Source: Candidatus Fermentibacterota bacterium
GTDB lineage: Bacteria > Fermentibacterota > Fermentibacteria > Fermentibacterales > Fermentibacteraceae
DNA: 17,969 nucleotides
Assembly: GCA_012523605.1 (NCBI GenBank)
Contig: JAAYTY010000042.1
Span: 1 to 17,969 of the forward strand
Reading direction: 5' to 3'
Shown here piece after piece: positions 7,581 through 14,322 of the stretch (position 1 is its first letter; each line of letters opens with the position of its first letter). A program made the translations under genes and the position numbers. A model generated the notes under the pieces. That model had not been told where the DNA came from. It saw only the letters and a list, made by a program, of their open reading frames with translations, and searched no databases.

Positions 7581-8198
7581 ATGGACCTTTCCGCTCCCCT
7601 CATCCTCGTCCTGGTGTTCTTCAGCGTGGTCTGCCACGAGCTGGCCCACGGGCTCGCCGCCTGGAAGCTGGGAGATCCCACCGCCTGGCGCGCGGGACGG
7701 CTGACATTCAATCCACTCCCCCACATAGACATCTTCGGGACGATCATCCTTCCGGTAATGCTGAAGCTCATAGGCAGCCAGATCCTCTTCGCATGGGCGA
7801 AGCCCGTTCCGGTGGATTCACGCTACTTCCACAATCCGCGACGCGGCATGATGATCGTGGCCGCATCCGGCCCGGGGACCAACATCCTCCTGGCTCTGCT
7901 CTTCGCGGGTGCCGCGCACCTGTCGGCCTCCCTTGCTCCCGTTCCGTCGTGGATCTACAACGCGCTGGCCCTCTCCTCGCTCATCAACGTGATACTCGCG
8001 ATGTTCAACCTGGTGCCGATACCGCCGTTGGATGGAAGCCGCATAGTGGCGGGATTCCTGCGCGGCAGAGCCCTGCATGGCTATCTGAGGCTCGAGCCGT
8101 ACGGGCTCTTCATAACCTTCGGGCTCCTGTACCTGCTCATGCCGTCGGGCATATTCGAGTCGGTTCAAATGTTCGTCGTGAGACTGCTGGACCTCTAG
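7581..8198 (+). CDS. site-2-protease-like M50 membrane metallopeptidase
   Basis: The 205-residue polytopic protein belongs to the small bacterial/archaeal site-2 protease group (M50B). The zinc motif HELAH (19-23) lies in the first membrane helix. The second metal-site region reads MFNLVPIPPLDGSR (141-154), with Asp151 as probable third ligand. Between them are GRLTFNPLPHIDIFGTIILP and a SGPGTNILLALL stretch, both typical of this family. No PDZ or CBS domain is present. Such enzymes cleave membrane-embedded regulators or leftover signal peptides; the substrate here is unknown. The ATG directly abuts the preceding stop, with a purine-rich GGAAGAAGAAGG as ribosome binding site inside the upstream gene. 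The stop is TAG, relevant to the amber codon in the mutase gene. Confidence 0.92.
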   Translation: MDLSAPLILVLVFFSVVCHELAHGLAAWKLGDPTAWRAGRLTFNPLPHIDIFGTIILPVMLKLIGSQILFAWAKPVPVDSRYFHNPRRGMMIVAASGPGTNILLALLFAGAAHLSASLAPVPSWIYNALALSSLINVILAMFNLVPIPPLDGSRIVAGFLRGRALHGYLRLEPYGLFITFGLLYLLMPSGIFESVQMFVVRLLDL

Positions 8199-8246
8199 CC
8201 CCGTTCCGGCAGCCGTTCGCCAATACCTCCCGGAAGGAGTCACCGG

Positions 8247-9758
8247 ATGCTCCCGGCTTTGCTTTTCTCAGCCCTTTCGGCGGTTATCCCCTCCGACGGT
8301 CCGGTTCTGACCAGGGATCTCACGGGTGCGGACCCGGGAACGTACGAGGAGTGGATGGCCGCCGAACCCCCCGCCGGCCCCCTGGTTGTGCGCGAACTGG
8401 CGAGGATTCCGGGCATTCGCACCGGCACGGACTTCGTGATCGTACTCGAACAGGGCCTTGCCGACAGCCTGCCGGCGGGGCTTCTCGAGCAGTGGGCAGC
8501 TGACATGGCGCCGTGGGTGGGCGAGGTGCTTCTGGCCGAGGCCTCCTATTCCACTCCCGGCGAGTTGAGGGAGTGGCTGGCCTCCCTTCTCCCGGAAGGG
8601 CTCGACGGGGCGGTGCTGGTGGGCGACCTGCCCGCGGCATGGGTCATGATGGACAACGCCTTTCTCCGCGAAGGAGAGACCTTCCCGGCCGACTATTTCT
8701 TCATGGATCTCGACGGGGAATGGAGCGACGAGTGGGTGGGCTATCCCTCGCAGGGCAATCCGGGCTCGGACGGGAAGTACGACACATGGGGGCCGTGGCA
8801 GGGACTCATGCCGGAGATCTACTGCGCCCGGATGAAGACCTCCAATCTCACTGTGGGGACGGAGGCCGGGCTGATCGCATCCTACCTCGAGCGCAACCAC
8901 CAGTGGCGCACCTGGGGCGATCCCGGCGCCCACCAGGCGCTCTGCTACGTGGATGACGACTGGGCGGTGTGGGGTGCAGAGTTCCAGCAGGCCATGCAGG
9001 AGCTCTATCCGGACGTCGAACTGGTCCGCGACGAAAGGGAGACCAACGGCACGGACTACGAGGAGAACCGCCTCACGGGCGCCTACCGCTGGATCAGTCC
9101 CTTCGTCCATTCCGGCCCGACACTGCACCAGTGGAGCCCCGGCCCGGAGACGACATGGGACGAAGTGGTGGCGATCGACCCGCAGGCCAGGTTCTACAAC
9201 CTCTTCGCCTGCTCCAACTGCCGGTTCACTACACCCAGGAACATGGGGAGCATATACGTCTTCGCGACGGACTACGGCCTTGCCTCGGTGGGCAGCACGA
9301 AGTCGGGCTCCATGCTGCAGTTCGAGCACTTCTACGGCCCCCTCGGTGACGACCAGACGCTCGGCGGGGCCTACAGGCAGTGGTGGGAGTACATCGTGAA
9401 CGGGGGGTTCAGCCCCGGCGAGATGTCGTGGCACCTCGGGATGGTGCTCATCGGCGACCCCACCCTGAGGCCCAGGGCGGAGATTCTCGGCGGTCCCGGG
9501 ACCGAACCGCCGCCGTCCGTGACGGGCGGTCTGGAAGTTCTGGGAAACCCCTGCGGGAACGTTGTCCTGTTCCATCTACCGGCGCCGGGCGTGCTGGCGA
9601 TTTACGACACGGCCGGGAGACTGGTGCTGGAGCGGCCCGCCCTTCCGGCGGGCGAGACGAGCCTCGACGTCGGGTTCCTCCCCGGAGGCTTCTACCGCGC
9701 TGTTCTCAGGCGCGGCGACGGCTCGGTCACCACTGCGGGCATCGTCCGCCTGCGCTGA
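8247..9758 (+). CDS. secreted gingipain-like (C25) cysteine peptidase with C-terminal sorting-type domain
   Basis: The 503-residue protein has a short signal peptide (1-13) and a caspase-like fold resembling peptidase family C25. Supporting motifs: GAVLVGDLPAAW (121-132), FPADYFFMDLDGEW (146-159) and EIYCARM (190-196), where C25 members carry VGD, a product-like Asp loop and the GRIPV-type strand. FVHSG (286-290) holds a candidate catalytic His288. FACSNC (320-325) followed by GLASVGSTKSG holds a candidate Cys322 or Cys325. LIGDPTLRPR (401-410) is a typical C25 ending. Residues about 427-503 form a FlgD/Por-secretion-like beta domain (LAIYDTAGRLV, LPGGFYRAVL). The ATG has GGAAGGAG about 8 nt upstream. 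It is probably exported to the surface. Peptidase activity is inferred and a degenerate homologue is possible. Confidence 0.75.
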   Translation: MLPALLFSALSAVIPSDGPVLTRDLTGADPGTYEEWMAAEPPAGPLVVRELARIPGIRTGTDFVIVLEQGLADSLPAGLLEQWAADMAPWVGEVLLAEASYSTPGELREWLASLLPEGLDGAVLVGDLPAAWVMMDNAFLREGETFPADYFFMDLDGEWSDEWVGYPSQGNPGSDGKYDTWGPWQGLMPEIYCARMKTSNLTVGTEAGLIASYLERNHQWRTWGDPGAHQALCYVDDDWAVWGAEFQQAMQELYPDVELVRDERETNGTDYEENRLTGAYRWISPFVHSGPTLHQWSPGPETTWDEVVAIDPQARFYNLFACSNCRFTTPRNMGSIYVFATDYGLASVGSTKSGSMLQFEHFYGPLGDDQTLGGAYRQWWEYIVNGGFSPGEMSWHLGMVLIGDPTLRPRAEILGGPGTEPPPSVTGGLEVLGNPCGNVVLFHLPAPGVLAIYDTAGRLVLERPALPAGETSLDVGFLPGGFYRAVLRRGDGSVTTAGIVRLR

Positions 9759-9792
9759 CCGCACGGGTTCTGAGAAGGGCCCGACGAAACGA

Positions 9793-9818
9793 GAGGGGGA
9801 GGCGCGAGCCTCCCCCTC
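9793..9818. terminator. shared hairpin terminator between convergent operons
   Basis: A perfect 11-bp stem (GAGGGGGAGGC / GCCTCCCCCTC) closes a GCGA tetraloop. It lies 34 bp after the C25 gene stop and 19 bp after the minus-strand gene stop, so it can end both convergent transcripts. No clear U-tract follows on either strand, so it may act with Rho or as a 3'-end protecting structure instead of a classic intrinsic terminator. Confidence 0.65.
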
Positions 9819-9837
9819 GAACTTCCCGGAAAGACTT

Positions 9838-10704
9838 CTAGAACAGGGTCTTTATGCTGCCCCAGGTGTCGCGGCTGAGCCCGGTGGCGCGGACGTCCCA
9901 GCAGTACACCGTGTCGTTGGGGTCGGTCTGGGCGAGCTGCCAGAGCTGGCTCTGGCCGGAGAACGGTGCCATCTCGCAGCCGCCGCCGTTGGAGACCTCG
10001 GGGGTAAGCGCATAGGTGGTGATGAGCGTGCCGTCCATCCCGAGCTGGCCCAGGACGCCCGTGCCGCTGGCGGTCGAGAGCCAGATGCAAGGCCAGGCCG
10101 CGTCGTAGGCGGCGCCTATCTGGCCGTTGTTCGGGCAGGCGGTGGACCAGGTGGACCAGGTGAGCGTGCTTCCGGAGACGCCGTTCCAGGTGCCCTTGTA
10201 CATGTTGGTGCCGGCGAAGCCGCCTGCCACGTAGAAGTCCATGCCGTTGCAGGCGATGGCATAGTTGCCGCCGGAGTGCCCGACGAAGGAGCCCTGCTTG
10301 ACGTAGGTGGAGGCGCTGTAGTAGTCGATGTTCGTGGAATCGTAGCGGCCGGTGAACACGCGCGAACTGGCGGCGTCGTATGCCATGTCGATGACGCCCC
10401 AGCTGCTGGTGCCGCACTGATCGACGGAGGTGACCAGAGTGTGGGGCGAGGTGAGCGTGATGATCATGAACTGGTTGGTGCCGAGGCCGCCCACGGACCT
10501 GTTGTTCGAGACCCACAGGTTGGTTCCGTCGTAGCCGACACCGACGCAGTAAACGCTTGCACCGAGCGCTCCGAGGTCGAAGGAATCGAGGATTGTGAGA
10601 GCGGCGCGGCTACCCTGTACGGGAATGCCCGTGGCGGGGGCGGTGAGATTCGCAGAGGCCAGGACCATCCCGGCTGCCAGCAGAACGAGAACCATGAACT
10701 TCAT
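9838..10704 (-). CDS. secreted protein of unknown function, beta-propeller-like
   Basis: I do not recognise a named family. The 288-residue product begins with a clear signal peptide (MKFMVLVLLAAGMVLASA, 1-18). The mature part is rich in Gly, Ser, Thr, Tyr and Trp, poor in Lys and Glu, with loosely repeated strands such as GVGYDGTNLWVSN, DMAYDAASSRVFTG, AIACNGMDFYVAGG, AAYDAAWPCIWLS, about 45-55 residues apart. That spacing suggests a beta-propeller of five or six blades. There is no C-terminal sorting domain. AAAGGAG precedes the ATG by 7 nt. An AT-rich ATAATATA patch at 10743-10750 (TATATTAT on the minus strand) could be its own -10, but no good -35 is seen. It is the last gene of the minus-strand series and ends in TAG at the shared hairpin. 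Confidence 0.8.
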   Translation of the reverse strand: MKFMVLVLLAAGMVLASANLTAPATGIPVQGSRAALTILDSFDLGALGASVYCVGVGYDGTNLWVSNNRSVGGLGTNQFMIITLTSPHTLVTSVDQCGTSSWGVIDMAYDAASSRVFTGRYDSTNIDYYSASTYVKQGSFVGHSGGNYAIACNGMDFYVAGGFAGTNMYKGTWNGVSGSTLTWSTWSTACPNNGQIGAAYDAAWPCIWLSTASGTGVLGQLGMDGTLITTYALTPEVSNGGGCEMAPFSGQSQLWQLAQTDPNDTVYCWDVRATGLSRDTWGSIKTLF

Positions 10705-10770
10705 TATTCACTCCTTTCGAAAGAGAACATGAACACCATCGGATAATATACATGCCTCCCCGGCTTACCG

Positions 10771-12366
10771 CTAGAGCTCGATCCAGAGAGAGGGATCGGC
10801 CGGGAGGTCGTCCAGTATCTGCTCGTTGATCCTGAGCCCGTAGCTCTCCTCCAGCGCCTCCAGCCAGGCCTCGGTGCGTTCGGTCCTGAGCTTTTCCAGA
10901 ACCTGGGGGAATACTATCAGCCTGGCCTCCTCCCCCCCCGCCGTGTGTGCGGGAACGACCGACTCGAGCCGGAAGGCAGTCCAACCCGGAGTCCCGGGAT
11001 TCGGCATGGGGCCGAACCAGGTGCTCCTGTCGGACGGATCGAGGGCGAACAGCGAATCCCCGAGCCCCAGCGGGATCTCCTCCCTCATAAGCGGCCGCGT
11101 TACATGGGGATCGGGTCCATCTCCCGACAGGAAGCCCAGAAAGCCCATCGAGGAAACCGCGGAGTCGGCGGAGCCGCCGAGCAGGCTCTCCCTGAAAGCC
11201 TCGGCCTCCTCCTGGGTCTGCATCAGGGCCAGCAGGAGCGACCGCTTTTCCGGCACCTCCGGAGGGGAAGCTGTCCATGCCGAGTCCAGCATCTCCTCAG
11301 TTATCAGGATGCTGTCTTGTACGAAGTCGTCATAGAGGCTGTCCGCAGCGATCCTCAGAGCGACCCTGCCCGACTCTCGAACGAGCTCCGTGGCTGCTTC
11401 CGGCTCGACGATCCCGTATTCCGCCGAGAGGATCGAGCGGTTCACGAGAACCCTGGCGAAGGCGTAGAGCCATGTGGTGTCCGCCGGGTTGGAGGGCCTC
11501 TGGCTGGCTTCGAAGGCGACCTCCTGCCTCATCTGTCCGGCTGTCCAGACCTGCGGGCCGAAAACCATCACGGTGTCCTCCGGGACTAGTTCGGCCTCCC
11601 CCCTTGCATAGGAGGCGAAGGCGCGAAAGGCCGGAAGATGGAAGACCGGAGGAGAGGCCTCCCACGCCGATCTCAGGAGGCTGTCTATCGTCCTGCCCGC
11701 CCTCCATTCCGCGAATCTGGCAGTGGCGAACTCCTCGACGTACTGGGTGTCGGCCAGGGTTTCCGCCACCAGCGCGGAGTCCGTGTATGCCATGGAGTCG
11801 AGGCGCAGGATCCCTTCACCGAGGGGATCGGGTGCAGTCTCGCCGGGTGCGAGCCCCGCGAGCGCTCCTCCGCGCCCGGGTCCCAGTACCGCAAGATGGG
11901 CGGGCTCCATGGCGGTCTCGCCTTCTTCGCCGATGATCGTGTACCATACTGTCGTTCCCAGGTGCCTGCGGAAGAATTCGATATCCTCTTCGGTCACCGC
12001 CCTGGCTTCGGCGGCTCTCAGGGAGTCCTGCATTGCCATGAACATGGCCGTCCTGGCCCAGGCGAGCGCGGGGATGGCGACGCCCTCGCTCTCCAGATAG
12101 CCCAGGCGGACCAGCTCCCTTTCCACGAGCACTCTGCGGGCCATTCCCAGAACGAAATCGCCGACGGGGTTCTCGCCCGATGTGAAAACCCTCCTCTGGG
12201 CGTCTTCGAGTTCGGTCCAGGCATGGCCGGCGTCCGCGACGGTCAGCGTGTCCTCCCCCACGATCGCCAGCCACGTATCGCCCCGCACGCCGCGGCCGCA
12301 CGAAGCCAGCAGGGACGCCAGTATCACCGCAGTGACGACAATCGAAAGCAGAGCATCTCTTTTCAT
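10771..12366 (-). CDS. SurA/PrsA-like peptidyl-prolyl isomerase lipoprotein (probable foldase)
   Basis: The 531-residue product starts at the ATG at 12366-12364, preceded by AGGGGAAC. The start is fixed by a lipoprotein signal peptide: MKRDA, a hydrophobic core, and lipobox LASC with lipidated Cys23. The open frame continues upstream, but that part is basic and unlike a protein start. The N-terminal region has the layout of SurA/PrsA chaperones: VGEDTLTVADA, then LGMARRVLVERELVRLGY, then EEDIEFFRRH. A C-terminal part (about 350-490) resembles a divergent parvulin domain, with LALMQTQEEAEAFRESLLGG and LGFLSGDGPDPHVTRPLMREEIPLG read separately. Catalytic residues are not obvious. It probably aids folding of exported or outer-membrane proteins. 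An 8-C run at 10932-10939 lies inside the gene. The stop is TAG. Confidence 0.7.
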   Translation of the reverse strand: MKRDALLSIVVTAVILASLLASCGRGVRGDTWLAIVGEDTLTVADAGHAWTELEDAQRRVFTSGENPVGDFVLGMARRVLVERELVRLGYLESEGVAIPALAWARTAMFMAMQDSLRAAEARAVTEEDIEFFRRHLGTTVWYTIIGEEGETAMEPAHLAVLGPGRGGALAGLAPGETAPDPLGEGILRLDSMAYTDSALVAETLADTQYVEEFATARFAEWRAGRTIDSLLRSAWEASPPVFHLPAFRAFASYARGEAELVPEDTVMVFGPQVWTAGQMRQEVAFEASQRPSNPADTTWLYAFARVLVNRSILSAEYGIVEPEAATELVRESGRVALRIAADSLYDDFVQDSILITEEMLDSAWTASPPEVPEKRSLLLALMQTQEEAEAFRESLLGGSADSAVSSMGFLGFLSGDGPDPHVTRPLMREEIPLGLGDSLFALDPSDRSTWFGPMPNPGTPGWTAFRLESVVPAHTAGGEEARLIVFPQVLEKLRTERTEAWLEALEESYGLRINEQILDDLPADPSLWIEL

Positions 12367-12446
12367 CTGTTCCCCTGGTCTTCTTCCGGAGTGTTTCTTC
12401 ACCCGCGCGGTTTTCACAATCCATAAGGAATATACCGGATCGAGCC

Positions 12447-12468
12447 GGTGCCCGGAAGCCGGCGCACC
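12447..12468 (-). terminator. hairpin after the O-antigen-ligase-like gene
   Basis: Eleven bases past the stop codon of the upstream gene, the minus strand can fold GGTGC-g-CCGG / CCGG-GCACC around a CTT loop. No U-tract follows, so termination may be partial or Rho-assisted. A TATATT box (minus strand, 12434-12429) lies just downstream and could be the -10 of a separate promoter for the lipoprotein gene, though no convincing -35 is visible. Confidence 0.35.
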
Positions 12469-12479
12469 TTCCCGAAGCC

Positions 12480-14315
12480 TCAGTCCCCCGGCAATATCAG
12501 GGTGGAGATGAGCATCTCCCATCGCCGCCTGCATTCCGCTCCGGGAGGGACGGGCGGGAGTCGCGATGCGACCGTTCCGACAGCCGACCTGTCTGCACCC
12601 TTCTCCAGAGCCTCCTCCAGGACGGAAGCCGCGAGGAAGGACAGGTATCCGGCGACTTCGGGATCGAATGCCTCGAGAGACGATGCAACGGCGCCTGCCC
12701 TGGAAGCGTAATCCAGCAGGAAAGCCGGAGAACCCCCGGGGGGAGGATAGGCGAGGAAGGCTCCGGCGGTTATCTCCAGGAGGGCGGAATCCCGCGGGGC
12801 TGCTCTCGAAGCGTTGAATGCCATGAGGTTTCGATCGGGAACGAACTCAGGTGCACATGCGAGCGCTTCGAGCCAGGCCGAATCCGCGAGGTTCGTCCTG
12901 CCGATTTCCGAAGCGATCTCGGCTTCGAGCACCCAGCCCTGCCAGTAGAGCGGGTAGAGCCCGTTGAACCGCTCGGCCTCCTCCATCGCCGCGAGACCCG
13001 CTCCGGAAGACCTGAGCGCAGACGCCCTCATGAGATGGATCCTCTCCTCGAAGGGCAGCAGCCTCGATGCGCGGCCGAGGATCCTCCCGGCTTCCGCGTG
13101 GTTCCCCGCGAGCCCCGCGGCCCTCCCGGTCTCGAAGAGCGAATACCCTGCGATCAGCATGCCCATCCAGACCGCCGATGCCGCGAGCGACGAAACGACG
13201 AGCGCGGGATGCAGACTCGCTCTCCTGCCTGTCCGCCCTAGAGCGACGCCCAGCGCACATGCGAGAGGAAGCGCCCCCATGGGTGTTGCCAGGGGCAGGT
13301 CGAAGGCTGCGAAGACGCACGCGCAGGCAAGAAGGGCAAGGCCGCCCCCGTCAGGGCGCGCCCTCGACAGCAGAAAAGCGATCGCCGCCAGCATGACCAA
13401 ACCCGGCAGACCCTGCTCGACGACCGGAGTGAGCAGATCGGAATGCAGCTCGTCCACCCGCCGGTCCGGCCCGGCGAGCTCCGCCACCCTTGCATCCTCG
13501 CGGAGATTCGAGAGCAGTCTCGCCTGCCCCGCCCCCGTGCCGAGCGGTCCTGCCTCGACCAGGTCCAGCACCGCCGCCCTCCAGATTTCCGCGCGCAGTT
13601 CCAGCGACGGGTGGATGCGCGCCGCGATGCCCGGAAAAACCGTGAAGAGAGAGAGCGCGACGAGCGCAAGAACCGGGGCGAGCCGCCCCGGGAGGAGCGT
13701 CCTCCGCGCGGCTACGGTCACGAACAGACCGGCTCCGACGGCGATCCAGGCCGTGACGAAGCCGCTCCTGACGAGAGCCGCCGAAATGACCAAGGCGGTA
13801 GCCGCCGCCGGAACAACCGTCAGCCCGGTCATGCCGGTGGCCAGTGTGACAATGCCCATCGCGAGAATCGGGCCAGGCCTGTTCGGATTGCCCGAAGGCA
13901 GGTCTCCGGGGAGCGCGAGCTCGATCGCCGCGCAGGCCAGAGCGCCGGCCACCGCTCCCAGAGCCGCGCTCCGCCTGCCTTCCGCGGCGGTGATGCCCGA
14001 AACGCCGGCCGTCATGATCCCGAAGGACGCCCATCTCACGATCTGTGGAAACGACTGTGCCGGGATGGCCGACCAGAGGACGGATACGGCCGGCACTGTC
14101 GCGAGAGCGGCGCCCGCGGCAAGACCTCCCGCCGGAATCCCGCGCGAACCCGCCGCCAGCAGGATGCACGCCAGCGCGGGAAGGATCGCGAGTCTGGACG
14201 TGAGCGTGAAATCGAAGAGACCCGGAAAGACCGAGGCCGAGGCAAGCGCGAAAGCCAGCGCAACCGCTGCCGCGCCCCGGGGCGGAGACGACCACGGGGC
14301 CGGGCGTTCGATCAT
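12480..14315 (-). CDS. O-antigen ligase/polymerase-like membrane protein with TPR-type C-terminus
   Basis: The 611-residue protein has about ten hydrophobic segments in residues 15-400. A Wzy/WaaL signature (Pfam Wzy_C) lies in the loop before the last helices: ELRAEIWRAAVLDLVEAGPLGTGAGQ (read in parts, 239-264) and LHSDLLTPVVEQGLPGL (290-306). A GNPNRPG motif (142-148) is also typical. After about residue 390 the chain is soluble and helical with TPR-like spacing (AGLAGNHAEAGRILGRASRLLPFEE; GLYPLYWQGWVLEAEIASEIG, read in parts). Such proteins join or polymerise undecaprenyl-linked glycans at the outer face of the inner membrane. The substrate here is unknown and no glycosyltransferase is nearby. 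The ATG lies 7 bp after the mutase stop with a weak ribosome binding site, suggesting coupling to that operon. Confidence 0.8.
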   Translation of the reverse strand: MIERPAPWSSPPRGAAAVALAFALASASVFPGLFDFTLTSRLAILPALACILLAAGSRGIPAGGLAAGAALATVPAVSVLWSAIPAQSFPQIVRWASFGIMTAGVSGITAAEGRRSAALGAVAGALACAAIELALPGDLPSGNPNRPGPILAMGIVTLATGMTGLTVVPAAATALVISAALVRSGFVTAWIAVGAGLFVTVAARRTLLPGRLAPVLALVALSLFTVFPGIAARIHPSLELRAEIWRAAVLDLVEAGPLGTGAGQARLLSNLREDARVAELAGPDRRVDELHSDLLTPVVEQGLPGLVMLAAIAFLLSRARPDGGGLALLACACVFAAFDLPLATPMGALPLACALGVALGRTGRRASLHPALVVSSLAASAVWMGMLIAGYSLFETGRAAGLAGNHAEAGRILGRASRLLPFEERIHLMRASALRSSGAGLAAMEEAERFNGLYPLYWQGWVLEAEIASEIGRTNLADSAWLEALACAPEFVPDRNLMAFNASRAAPRDSALLEITAGAFLAYPPPGGSPAFLLDYASRAGAVASSLEAFDPEVAGYLSFLAASVLEEALEKGADRSAVGTVASRLPPVPPGAECRRRWEMLISTLILPGD

Positions 14316-14322
14316 GGCCGCT

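Noticed and set aside
3639..7724. A very long open frame (1361 codons) on the minus strand opposite holB, ricT, metG and yugP
   Set aside because: The plus strand encodes well-recognised proteins throughout; the antisense frame is a by-product of GC-rich codon use and its translation has no recognisable motif.
12367..12534. An upstream extension of the foldase lipoprotein gene (56 extra codons, start at 12534)
   Set aside because: The extension would bury the lipoprotein signal peptide, overlaps the ligase-like gene and a hairpin, and lacks a ribosome binding site.
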